Part shown: piece after piece, positions 5,796 to 12,912 of the stretch
How the letters are laid out: every line of letters starts with the position of its first letter
Position numbering within the stretch: the first letter of the stretch is position 1
Translations under genes and position numbers: made by a program
Assembly: GCA_964388835.1 (NCBI GenBank)
Contig: CAYMBZ010000042.1
Location: forward strand, 1-13,694
From: UBA1738 sp964388835
GTDB taxonomy: Bacteria > Bacillota > Clostridia > UBA1381
Direction of reading: 5' to 3'
DNA: 13,694 nt
The notes under the pieces: model-generated
The model's input: the letters and a program-made list of their open reading frames with translations, nothing else
What the model was told of the DNA's origin: nothing
The model's database searches: none

Positions 5796-6917
5796 ATGAA
5801 GGTGCTTATTATTTCGGTAAAAGCCGGATTTGGTCATCATTCCACAGCACATGCCATAATGGATTATTTGGATGAAAAGGGAATTTCCTGTGAAATGCTT
5901 GATACTTTCGAATATATAAACCCCGTGCTCGCGGATTCTATTGATAACGGATATATATTTTCCACAAAACATTTTCCGGAGCTTTACGGAAAGGCATATG
6001 ATGCATTGGACAGACGGGATGAAAAATGGGATAAACATTCCTTGGTTGCAATTCTCTCCAAGCTGGTCTCTCACAAGCTGAAAGATTTTATAACCGAGTA
6101 TAATCCGGATGTTATAATAGGAACTCATTCCTATGCATGCATGTTGATGACATATTTGAGAAACAAAAATATCGTAAGCTGTCCTTTGATAGGTATAGTT
6201 ACCGACTTTACGGTACATCCTTTTTGGGAAAGCACAGAACTTGACTATTACGTTACGGCGGATGCATTGTTGGAACGTCAGCTTAAGAAAAAGGGAATTG
6301 ATTCCGAAAAAATGCTGCCTTTCGGAATACCGATACGCAACACTTTTTCGAAAAAAATCCCCAAAAGCGAAGCAAGGGGTATGCTCGGCATAGAGGATAA
6401 GCCTACCCTGTTGGTCATGATGGGCTCAATGGGATTTGGAAACATAATCAAAGATATTCAGGCTATTGATGAGTTGGATGTGGATGTTCAGGTTTTATGC
6501 GTTTGCGGAAATAATGCGAAAATGCTTCGCGAAATGGAAGAAAATGAGTGGAATAAAAATATTCTGCCTTTTGGATTTGTTCAAAACGTGGATATTATGA
6601 TGGACGCGGCGGATTTGATAATTACAAAGCCCGGAGGACTTACTACATCGGAATTTCTGGCAAAAAAACTGCCGGCAATAATAATGAATCCCATACGCGG
6701 TCAGGAGGACAGAAATGCGGAATTCCTGGTTAATGCGGGGGCGGCGGTTATTGTTACCGAGACTTTCGGATTGGATGAAGCACTCTATGAACTTTTAAAA
6801 AGTCCTTGGAGAGTAGAGCTTTTAAAAGAAAGTGTTGAGCATATAGGCAAGCCTAATTCAACACGCGATGTTTGTGAGTTTATTTTAAAGCTTGTGGGAA
6901 AGGAAAAAGATGATTGA
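5796..6917 (+). CDS. UgtP/MGDG-synthase-like GT28 glycosyltransferase
   Basis: The protein has 373 residues and the two-domain GT-B layout of the MurG/MGDG synthase/UgtP group, which transfers a sugar from a UDP-sugar to a lipid such as diacylglycerol at the inner membrane face. The N-terminal acceptor domain has ISVKAGFGHHSTA (7-19), the GxGH motif of this family. The C-terminal donor domain has TKPGGLTTSE (K278-G281) and RGQEDRN (R301-N307), which bind the nucleotide sugar. It lacks the MurG signatures for lipid I. Glucolipid synthesis for membrane or lipoteichoic-acid anchors is the likely role (inference). AAGAAAGGA (5779-5786) precedes the ATG. Its last eight bases overlap the next gene. 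Confidence 0.85.
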   Translation: MKVLIISVKAGFGHHSTAHAIMDYLDEKGISCEMLDTFEYINPVLADSIDNGYIFSTKHFPELYGKAYDALDRRDEKWDKHSLVAILSKLVSHKLKDFITEYNPDVIIGTHSYACMLMTYLRNKNIVSCPLIGIVTDFTVHPFWESTELDYYVTADALLERQLKKKGIDSEKMLPFGIPIRNTFSKKIPKSEARGMLGIEDKPTLLVMMGSMGFGNIIKDIQAIDELDVDVQVLCVCGNNAKMLREMEENEWNKNILPFGFVQNVDIMMDAADLIITKPGGLTTSEFLAKKLPAIIMNPIRGQEDRNAEFLVNAGAAVIVTETFGLDEALYELLKSPWRVELLKESVEHIGKPNSTRDVCEFILKLVGKEKDD

Positions 6918-8253
6918 TAATTCAGCGGCTCTGCCGGAAAAATTTATTTTGCGGATGAAAGAAATGCTCGGCGACGAATATAAGGATTTTGAAACCGCGG
7001 AAAATACCTCTCCAATATACTGCGGGATGAGAATAAGCACGCTGAAAGAGGGTGCAAAAGAGGCGGTTTTTGCCTTAACGGGTGAGCTTGAAAGGGTAAA
7101 ATGGTGTCAAAACGGATATTATGCGGATAAAAATATGATTTCTGGCAAACATCCCTATCATGTTGGGGGATTGGTGTATTTTCAGGAACCTTCCGCTATG
7201 TCTGCGGCAGAAGCGCTTGATATAAAACCGGGTGATTTCGTTTTGGATTTGTGCGCCGCACCGGGGGGAAAAGCAACACAGGCGGCGGAACGATTGGGCG
7301 GAAGTGGACTTTTGGTTGCGAACGAAATTGTGCCGAAGCGTGCGGCGATACTTGCGGAAAATATTCAGCGCATGGGTATAAGGAATGCGGTTGTAACCAA
7401 TGAATATCCTGAAAGACTTGCAGAAAAATATGAGAGTTTTTTTGATAAAATAATAGTGGACGCACCATGCTCGGGTGAGGGAATGTTTAGAAAAGAACCG
7501 CGTGCCGTTACCGAATGGAGCGAAGAGCACACGATTTCCTGCGGGGAACGTCAGAAAAATATATTGAAATCGGCATTTAAAATGTTGAAAGGCGGCGGAC
7601 TTTTGGTGTATTCCACCTGTACCTTTGCACCCTGCGAAAATGAGCGAATTGCGGCATGGGTGTTGGAAAATATAGAAAATATTGAGCTTGTTCCGATTAA
7701 ACTCTGCGGCATGAGCGATGCTGAGAGCCGATGGGCGGGTACGTCTGCCGATTTATCCGGAGCAAAACGTATTTTCCCACACAAAAGTAAGGGTGAGGGA
7801 CATTTCACAGCATTGTTTCTAAAAAGAGGCGGCGAAAATAAGAGTTATAAAAAATACTATAAATGCGATAATGAAAAGCTCTTCAAAACTTTTGAAAGAG
7901 AAAACTTAAATACTGCACTTTCGGGCAATATGGTTTCTTTCGGCGATAAGCTGTTTATGATGCCGTATGAGCTTGACATAGATAAAATTAAGACAACTCT
8001 TGCGGGCTTGTATCTAGGGGTGTGCAAAAAGGGTAGGTTTGAGCCGTCGCACGCGCTTTGTCTTGCACTTAATGCGGAGGATTTTAAGTCAAGTATCGAA
8101 ATTGACAATTCCGAAAAATTCTTTGCGGGAGAAACAATTGCATGTGATAAAAAGGGTTGGACAGCGGTGCTGTATAACGGATTTCCCATCGGATGGGGAA
8201 AGGCATCGGGAGGCATGTTAAAAAATCATTTCCCGAAATATTTAAGATTTTAA
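6910..8253 (+). CDS. RsmF/NSUN-type rRNA m5C methyltransferase
   Basis: The protein has 447 residues. It transfers methyl from S-adenosylmethionine to C5 of a cytosine in RNA, most likely 16S rRNA. The Rossmann domain has the SAM motif VLDLCAAPGGKATQ (D113-K121), motif IV DAPCSGEG with C187, and motif VI YSTCTF with the nucleophile C237. The C-terminal part ends in a PUA-like RsmF module (GWTAVLYNGFPIGWGK, then KNHFPKYLRF). The length and this tail place it in the RsmF/YebU group rather than RsmB; the exact target base cannot be told. The ATG at 6910 follows AAAGGAAA and overlaps the glycosyltransferase stop by eight bases. The longer frame from TTG at 6892 is less likely. Confidence 0.88.
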   Translation: MIDNSAALPEKFILRMKEMLGDEYKDFETAENTSPIYCGMRISTLKEGAKEAVFALTGELERVKWCQNGYYADKNMISGKHPYHVGGLVYFQEPSAMSAAEALDIKPGDFVLDLCAAPGGKATQAAERLGGSGLLVANEIVPKRAAILAENIQRMGIRNAVVTNEYPERLAEKYESFFDKIIVDAPCSGEGMFRKEPRAVTEWSEEHTISCGERQKNILKSAFKMLKGGGLLVYSTCTFAPCENERIAAWVLENIENIELVPIKLCGMSDAESRWAGTSADLSGAKRIFPHKSKGEGHFTALFLKRGGENKSYKKYYKCDNEKLFKTFERENLNTALSGNMVSFGDKLFMMPYELDIDKIKTTLAGLYLGVCKKGRFEPSHALCLALNAEDFKSSIEIDNSEKFFAGETIACDKKGWTAVLYNGFPIGWGKASGGMLKNHFPKYLRF

Positions 8254-8268
8254 TTTGGAGGAAAAAGT

Positions 8269-8763
8269 ATGAACGGTATAGTAGAAGCAATAGTAAGAGC
8301 TCTGGGCGGAAAGGTTTCAAAGGAAATCATTGTTTTTATAGTTTCCATGCTTCCGATTTTGGAGCTTAGAGGAAGCCTTTTAGCGGCGGGATTTTTGAAG
8401 ATGAGCTTTGCATCGACTTTTATAATTGCGGTTATAGGCAACATGGTTCCTATTCCCTTTGTGTTGTTTTTTATTGAGGGAATTTTTAAACAGCTGAAAA
8501 AAACAAGATTGAAAAATATGGTGGAAAAGCTTGAAAACAAGGCGCTTTCGAAATCCGAGCAGATAAGAAAGTACGGTCGCTTCGGACTTTTTCTCTTCGT
8601 TGCAATACCGCTTCCGGGAACCGGTGCATGGACGGGCGCACTTGCAGCAACATTGCTCAGAATGAAACCCAAAGATTCGATTTTCCCGATTTTTATGGGA
8701 GTTGTTGTTGCGGGACTTATTATGTCACTGTTGTCCTTTGGGATTATAAAACAAATAACCTGA
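8269..8763 (+). CDS. COG2426 small membrane protein (putative small multidrug export family)
   Basis: The protein has 164 residues with four or so hydrophobic segments separated by a basic cytoplasmic stretch (KQLKKTRLKNMVEKLENKAL). The motifs MLPILELRGSLLAAG and AIPLPGTGAWTGALAATLL are the two internally related loops that mark the COG2426 family (Pfam Sm_multidrug_ex). The family label mentions drug export, but evidence for transport is thin, and the LxLRGS / PLPGTGAW pair also recalls DedA-like membrane proteins. GGAGG at 8257-8261 gives a good start. It lies 15 bases after the methyltransferase and closes the operon, converging on the AraC gene to its right. Confidence 0.85.
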   Translation: MNGIVEAIVRALGGKVSKEIIVFIVSMLPILELRGSLLAAGFLKMSFASTFIIAVIGNMVPIPFVLFFIEGIFKQLKKTRLKNMVEKLENKALSKSEQIRKYGRFGLFLFVAIPLPGTGAWTGALAATLLRMKPKDSIFPIFMGVVVAGLIMSLLSFGIIKQIT

Positions 8764-8777
8764 GTGACAAAGGTAGG

Positions 8778-9605
8778 TCAGTTATTCCTCCGGTATTCGC
8801 CGGGGGTTATTTTTTTGATTTTTTTGAACATTCTCGAAAAATAGTTCACATCATCAAATCCCACTCTTGCAGCAACTGCGGTAATGCTTTCATCTGTGCC
8901 GAGGAGAATTACCGACGCTTTTTCGATACGGTATTCATTTATGTATTCGGTGGCGGATTTGCCCATGCATCCTTTAAAGAAACGGCAAAAATGCCCCTCG
9001 CTCAGAAAACACATTTTTGCAAGGCTTGAGGTAGTGATTTTTTCGCAGTAGTGTTCGGAAATGTATTCAAAAATCACATTTAGCCGTTTGAGCTTTGCGG
9101 CATGCGCATCAAATTCACGTGGGGAAATGCGGGAGACGGTATAAGTGCGGAGAAGATGCGCCATAAGGCGGTAAGCCTGTGATTTAATAAGCATATCACT
9201 TCCCGGATTGTCAGCGGTTTGTTCGGAATACATTTCGTTAAAACATGATTCGGTAAAGGTGTCATTATGAACGGTATTTTCAAGCAGAGTATCGGAAAAT
9301 TTCACATCCGAAAAAAAATCCGGAAAGATAAGCAAACAGAAATACTCCACATCTTCCGTTGCGAAAAAGGAATGAATCTCTGAGCTGTTTACGATAACGA
9401 GGTCATTCTTTTTTGCGGTAAAAGTTTTGCCGTTGCAAGTAAAATTACAGCTACCCGAAAGAAAGTAGAGCAGTTCTATATGCTCATGCCAATGAGGGAT
9501 AAGCCGATTGTTTGCGGCAACATTGTATTTTCTCAGCTTCAGTGTAAATCGATTTTCCAAAGTCGGAATGTTTTCATAAAGCGATATGTCTTTTATATTT
9601 TTCAT
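8778..9605 (-). CDS. AraC-family regulator with N-terminal cupin
   Basis: The protein has 275 residues. The N-terminal half is a cupin-like ligand sensor with HWHEHIELLYFLSG (HWHEH at 38-42). The C-terminal hundred residues carry two helix-turn-helix units: ITTSSLAKMCFLSEGHFCRFFK and SITAVAARVGFDDVNYFSRMFKK, ending in the usual ITPGEYR. A GGAGA site precedes the ATG at 9605. It is transcribed away from the isomerase/dehydrogenase pair and probably activates it in response to its substrate (inference from layout). Its stop lies 15 bases from that of the COG2426 gene on the other strand. Confidence 0.93.
   Translation of the reverse strand: MKNIKDISLYENIPTLENRFTLKLRKYNVAANNRLIPHWHEHIELLYFLSGSCNFTCNGKTFTAKKNDLVIVNSSEIHSFFATEDVEYFCLLIFPDFFSDVKFSDTLLENTVHNDTFTESCFNEMYSEQTADNPGSDMLIKSQAYRLMAHLLRTYTVSRISPREFDAHAAKLKRLNVIFEYISEHYCEKITTSSLAKMCFLSEGHFCRFFKGCMGKSATEYINEYRIEKASVILLGTDESITAVAARVGFDDVNYFSRMFKKIKKITPGEYRRNN
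8787..8816 (+). terminator. Terminator overlapping the 3' end of the convergent AraC gene
   Basis: CCTCCGG (8787-8793) pairs with CCGGGGG (8800-8806) over 7 bp with one G-T wobble and a six-base loop. TTATTTTTTT follows. It would end the glycosyltransferase operon inside the last codons of the opposing regulator gene. Confidence 0.6.
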
Positions 9606-9632
9606 ATTTTCTCCAAAACGTCAAAATTGTGC

Positions 9633-9696
9633 TAATTAATGATAATCAGGTTCTTGTTTTTCATATATCTTTATAATATACTATAATTAATGAAAA
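9633..9696. promoter_or_regulatory. Direct repeat TAATTAATGAwAA, candidate AraC-type operator
   Basis: TAATTAATGATAA (9633-9645) and TAATTAATGAAAA (9684-9696) match at 12 of 13 positions. They start 51 bases apart, close to five helical turns, in the shared intergenic region of the AraC gene and its divergent target operon. AraC proteins commonly bind direct repeats. Low sequence complexity (AT-rich) is the main caution. Confidence 0.4.
9658..9687 (+). promoter_or_regulatory. Candidate promoter for the isomerase/dehydrogenase pair
   Basis: TTTTCA (9658-9663), an 18-base spacer and TATAAT (9682-9687). The weak -35 fits a promoter that needs an activator. Another TATAAT lies at 9672-9677 but has no good -35. 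Confidence 0.5.
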
Positions 9697-9701
9697 GTCA
9701 A
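9673..9701 (-). promoter_or_regulatory. Candidate promoter for the first AraC gene
   Basis: On the - strand TTGACT (9701-9696), a 17-base spacer and TATTAT (9678-9673). It overlaps the divergent + promoter almost completely, so polymerase binding at the two would be mutually exclusive. Confidence 0.5.
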
Positions 9702-9716
9702 GAGAGAGGGATAAAA

Positions 9717-10529
9717 ATGAAACTTGGGGTTTTGGTGGATTTGGCGGGTAATATTGAGGAGAGGATTCAAAAGGTATCGGAAAACGGGTTTTCGTATTGT
9801 CAACTTTGTGCGTGGAAAATTGATGAGCTTACGGATAAGATGGCAGAAAGAGTGAAGACTGCGTGCAAAAAATATGATGTTGCAATTTCAAGTTTTTGGT
9901 GCGGCTGGTCGGGACCTGCAATCTGGGATTTTTATGAAGGTCCGCTTACGCTGGGGCTGGTGCCTGCGGAATATCGCTTTAAACGGTGTTCCGATTTGAT
10001 GAGGGGCTCGGATTTTGCAAAAAAGATAGGTGTGGAAAATGTGGCAACACATGTGGGATTTTTGCCGGAGGTTCCTAATACGGAGCAATATCATGCTGTA
10101 GTTTGCGCAATTCGCACCGTTGCAGAGTATTGCAAAAATAACGGTCAGTATTTCTTATTTGAAACCGGACAGGAAACGCCGGTTACACTCAGGCGCACCA
10201 TTGAAGATGTGGGAACGGGAAATCTCGGAATTAATCTTGACCCGGCAAATTTGATTATGTACGGCAAAGCAAATCCGATAGATGCGCTGGATGTTTTCGG
10301 AGAATTTGTTAAAGATGTGCATGCAAAGGACGGTTGTTACCCAACAGGCGGAAAATATTTGGGTGCGGAAATGCCGATTGGCGAGGGAAAGGTCAATTTC
10401 CCGGCATTTGTGGCAAAGCTCAAGGAAGTGGGTTATGACGGAACCTTGACAATTGAGCGCGAGATTTCCGGAGAACAACAGATGAAAGATATAATAAAAT
10501 CTAAAGGATTATTGGAGGAATTAATATGA
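9717..10529 (+). CDS. Sugar phosphate isomerase/epimerase (xylose isomerase-like TIM barrel)
   Basis: The protein has 270 residues of AP-endonuclease-2/xylose-isomerase-like TIM barrel. Likely metal ligands line up as E149 (FLFETG), D175 (GINLDPANL), H202 (VKDVHAKD) and E247 (LTIERE). IGEGKVNFP (221-229) is typical of the family. Members isomerise or epimerise ketoses and inososes, or dehydrate inosose; the substrate cannot be read from sequence. ATG at 9717 has GAGAGGG six bases upstream. The in-frame ATG at 9690 lies within the promoter. Its stop overlaps the dehydrogenase start by four bases (ATGA). The AraC regulator is divergent. Confidence 0.88.
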   Translation: MKLGVLVDLAGNIEERIQKVSENGFSYCQLCAWKIDELTDKMAERVKTACKKYDVAISSFWCGWSGPAIWDFYEGPLTLGLVPAEYRFKRCSDLMRGSDFAKKIGVENVATHVGFLPEVPNTEQYHAVVCAIRTVAEYCKNNGQYFLFETGQETPVTLRRTIEDVGTGNLGINLDPANLIMYGKANPIDALDVFGEFVKDVHAKDGCYPTGGKYLGAEMPIGEGKVNFPAFVAKLKEVGYDGTLTIEREISGEQQMKDIIKSKGLLEELI

Positions 10530-11494
10530 TGAGAGTTGCATTAATCGGAATTGGCGGAATGGGTAAAGTCCATTTTGATGAGTACATGAAAAATCCCGAT
10601 ACCGAAGTGGTGGCAGTTGCTGATGTTCGGGTTGACATGGCAAAGGAAAAGGTAAACAATGAGAACATAAAAATTTATTCAAGCATAGATGAGCTCCTTG
10701 AAAACGAGGATGTGGATATGGTAGATATTGCCACACCGAGCTATCTTCATGCGGAGCACAGCATAAAGGCACTTGAGGCGGGGAAACATGTTTTGTGTGA
10801 AAAGCCGATGAGCGTATCCCTTGACGGAACGGCAAAAATGCGTGAAGCCGCGGAAAAGTCGGAAAAAATGCTCATGATAGCGCACGTTGTAAGATTTATG
10901 TCCCCATACAGATATCTAAAGAACGTCATAGACAGCCGTGAACTGGGAGAAATTGTTCATATTAATATGAAACGTGTTTCAAGCATTCCGCGCTGGAGCT
11001 GGGAGAATTGGATGCGTGACCTTGAAAAGAGCGGGGGAGACACGATAGATATGGCCATTCATGATATAGATTTTCTGCAGTACATATTCGGTATGCCGAA
11101 AGATATTTCGGGTGTGTACAGCAAACTGAAAAATGATAACGATTTCATTTCGGCAACTCTTGTATATGACGGTTTTACAGCAACAATCGAAAGCGGATGG
11201 TTTAATTGCGAAATGCCGTTTTGTGCCGAATATTCCGCTGTGTTCGAAAACGGAACATTGGAATATAAGGGGGATAAGCTTTATAAAAACGGGGAAGAGA
11301 TTGAAATAGATAAATCGGATATGAGCGAAGTCAGCGGAATAAATATAAAAGGCGCGGACGGCTACAGTGCGGAAATTGCATATTTTGTATCCAGCATTTT
11401 AAACGGAACAAAACCGGAAACAGTGACGCCGGAGAGCTCGGAAAACAGTATCAGGCTTGCAAAGGAAATTATTAAAAATTCAATTGTTCTGTAG
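10526..11494 (+). CDS. Gfo/Idh/MocA-family NAD(P)-dependent dehydrogenase
   Basis: The protein has 322 residues. The N-terminal Rossmann fold begins with the dinucleotide loop GIGGMG (8-13). CEKPMS carries the family's conserved catalytic E92-K93-P94. The substrate domain has SGGDTIDMAIHDID with D175 and H179, the usual catalytic pair. The family oxidises sugar or cyclitol hydroxyls (inositol, glucose-fructose, 3-keto sugars). Together with the overlapping isomerase this makes a two-gene oxidation/isomerisation module under AraC control. GGAGG at 10513-10517 suits the ATG at 10526; the second ATG at 10529 is also possible. No clear terminator with a + strand U-tract follows. Confidence 0.92.
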   Translation: MMRVALIGIGGMGKVHFDEYMKNPDTEVVAVADVRVDMAKEKVNNENIKIYSSIDELLENEDVDMVDIATPSYLHAEHSIKALEAGKHVLCEKPMSVSLDGTAKMREAAEKSEKMLMIAHVVRFMSPYRYLKNVIDSRELGEIVHINMKRVSSIPRWSWENWMRDLEKSGGDTIDMAIHDIDFLQYIFGMPKDISGVYSKLKNDNDFISATLVYDGFTATIESGWFNCEMPFCAEYSAVFENGTLEYKGDKLYKNGEEIEIDKSDMSEVSGINIKGADGYSAEIAYFVSSILNGTKPETVTPESSENSIRLAKEIIKNSIVL

Positions 11495-11562
11495 CGGTGC
11501 GCTCCGAAAGTCTGCGAAGGGGTATCGGCTGTTTTGCAACGGCTGCGGTAAAATTAAATGAC

Positions 11563-11603
11563 GAAAAAATAAAGGCGGCTGCAGATTTTTCGCAGCCGTC
11601 TTT
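11563..11603 (-). terminator. Terminator for the second AraC gene
   Basis: AAAGGCGGCTGC (11571-11582) and GCAGCCGTCTTT (11592-11603) form a 12-bp stem with one wobble and a nine-base loop. On the - strand it is followed by a T-rich run (complement of 11564-11569). In the + direction only TCTTT follows, so it may act weakly for the dehydrogenase operon too. Confidence 0.7.
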
Positions 11604-11624
11604 AAGCATCATGGATTATATCAT

Positions 11625-12380
11625 TTATATTTTTATATTCCTGTTAAATTTCATATATTCACTCGGTGTGAGCCCGACTTTTTTCTTAAATATTCTTGAA
11701 AAATGGTATTGATTCGTAAATCCGCATTTTTCGGAAATTGCATATACCTTGAACTTGCCCTCACTGAGGAGCTGCTCGGCTTTTTTTATGCGCAAGTCGG
11801 TAATGAATTGGTGAGGCGTTGTATTGTAATGCTTTCGAAAAAGATTCCTGAAATAAATTTCGCTTATATTGCACTGTTTGGCAAGAAATTCGTTGGAAAT
11901 GTCAGAATGCTGATAATTTTTTTCGATATATTCGAGTGCGGGCTTAAGTGTTTTACATGCGGCGCTTTCAAGGGAAAGCAAATGAAGCAAGTGATAAAAT
12001 ACACTCATCATCTCGGATTTATTGCCATCAAAAAGCAAAAGCGACATAAGATTTTTAAAACTTTCGACGTATAAAGCGGTATTTTGAACGGGTAATGCGA
12101 TAATTGTATCGCATAAGTGCTCCGTACAGGTGAAGTCGATAACGGGAAAACTTCCGTTTTTGTCACCGCTTAATGTGTATGTTTGTCCTTGGGGAAGGAG
12201 GATAGCGCTGTTTTTGTCCGACACAACATGGTCTTGGTTATGCGTATAAGTTATCTGCCCGTATTCACAGAAAGACAGACCGTAGCAACTTCGGTTTTCT
12301 ATTTTTGCAAAGCGACCTTTGGGAGAAGAAACAACAAAAACATCTTCAATATTCGTAACCGTTATATTATCAAAAATCAT
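11625..12380 (-). CDS. AraC-family regulator, second copy
   Basis: The protein has 251 residues. The N-terminal 130 residues look like an AraC cupin sensor (SFCEYGQITYTHN, then SDKNSAILLPQGQTYTLSGD) but lack the HxH cluster of the other regulator. The C-terminus has two helix-turn-helix units (ISNEFLAKQCNISEIYFRNLFRK and VYAISEKCGFTNQYHFSRIFKK) and the closing LTPSEYMK. The two AraC proteins are clearly different in their sensor domains, so each probably answers to its own ligand. GAGGTG lies seven bases before the ATG at 12380. It is divergent from the SDR/dehydratase-like cluster, which it likely controls. Confidence 0.92.
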   Translation of the reverse strand: MIFDNITVTNIEDVFVVSSPKGRFAKIENRSCYGLSFCEYGQITYTHNQDHVVSDKNSAILLPQGQTYTLSGDKNGSFPVIDFTCTEHLCDTIIALPVQNTALYVESFKNLMSLLLFDGNKSEMMSVFYHLLHLLSLESAACKTLKPALEYIEKNYQHSDISNEFLAKQCNISEIYFRNLFRKHYNTTPHQFITDLRIKKAEQLLSEGKFKVYAISEKCGFTNQYHFSRIFKKKVGLTPSEYMKFNRNIKI

Positions 12381-12399
12381 ATAAACACCTCATATGAGA

Positions 12400-12428
12400 A
12401 TTATAACATTAACCGCAAATAATTTCAA
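12400..12428 (-). promoter_or_regulatory. Promoter for the second AraC gene
   Basis: On the - strand TTGAAA (12428-12423), a 17-base spacer and TATAAT (12405-12400) preceded by TGT. The start near 12393 leaves the GAGGTG site and a leader of only about 13 bases. Confidence 0.7.
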
Positions 12429-12480
12429 TAAAATTGTGAATAAAAGTATCGAAAATGTCAAAGTTATATCATTTTTACCA

Positions 12481-12508
12481 TTGAAATATTTTATGGCGGT
12501 GTTATATT
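12481..12508 (+). promoter_or_regulatory. Candidate promoter for the SDR/dehydratase-like cluster
   Basis: TTGAAA (12481-12486), 16 bases, TATATT (12503-12508) with TG at 12500-12501. TATTAT (12505-12510) at 18 bases is an alternative -10. An imperfect palindrome, CCAT...ATGG (12478-12496), covers the -35 and could be an operator. Confidence 0.5.
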
Positions 12509-12533
12509 ATAAGTATAAAAGGAGGTCATTTTC

Positions 12534-12911
12534 ATGAATTTTGACGGAAAAACAGCAATTTCAACAGGTGCGGCTTCGGGAATGGGACTTTTATTTGCGC
12601 AAAATTTTACGGAGCTTGGCGGAAACGTTGTTATGTGCGATGTTAATGAAGAAGTGCTTAACGAAAAGGTTAATGAAATAAACAAAAAAGGCAAAGGCAA
12701 AGCAATCGGAGTTATATGTGTATGCGTATTACCCGGCCCGGTTATTACAAGAGCTGCAATGGCGAATATGAAAACGCTTGAGGTCAGAGCGGCTGAGCCA
12801 CAGGAAATCATAGATTTGATTTTGTTTATTGCCTCCGACAAGGGACAGTTTATAAATGGTGAAAAGATAATAATTGACGGAGGAAGAAACGCGGCGGGGA
12901 GGAATTACTAA
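12534..12911 (+). CDS. Short-chain dehydrogenase with internal deletion, probably inactive
   Basis: The protein has only 125 residues against about 250 for the family. Residues 1-60 are a normal SDR N-terminus: KTAISTGAASGMG (cofactor loop, G12-G18) and an aspartate after strand 2 (VVMCDV, D36), which suggests NAD preference. At about residue 62 it jumps into the late-SDR block CVLPGPVITRAAM (64-76), then PQEIIDLILFIASDKGQFINGEKIIIDGG, the standard C-terminus. The missing middle contains the catalytic Ser, the YxxxK pair and the NAG motif, so catalysis is not expected. The frame stays open and the gene keeps a strong GGAGGT site (12521-12526) and promoter. A recent in-frame deletion, or an assembly error, is likely. 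It leads the operon and ends one base before the next start. Confidence 0.8.
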   Translation: MNFDGKTAISTGAASGMGLLFAQNFTELGGNVVMCDVNEEVLNEKVNEINKKGKGKAIGVICVCVLPGPVITRAAMANMKTLEVRAAEPQEIIDLILFIASDKGQFINGEKIIIDGGRNAAGRNY

Positions 12912-12912
12912 T

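Noticed and set aside
5628..6218. 196-residue - strand frame opposite the glycosyltransferase gene
   Set aside because: It lies mostly antisense to a well supported GT28 gene, has no ribosome binding site and no recognisable domain. Its last 20 codons (from an ATG at 5688) could be a leader peptide of the - strand operon, but no Shine-Dalgarno precedes it.
7075..7530. 151-residue - strand frame opposite the methyltransferase gene
   Set aside because: Antisense to the intact catalytic domain of the RsmF-like gene, with no start signal or family resemblance.
11497..11712. 71-residue + strand frame after the Gfo/Idh/MocA gene
   Set aside because: It starts directly after the dehydrogenase stop without a ribosome binding site, runs through a terminator hairpin and ends antisense to the second AraC gene.
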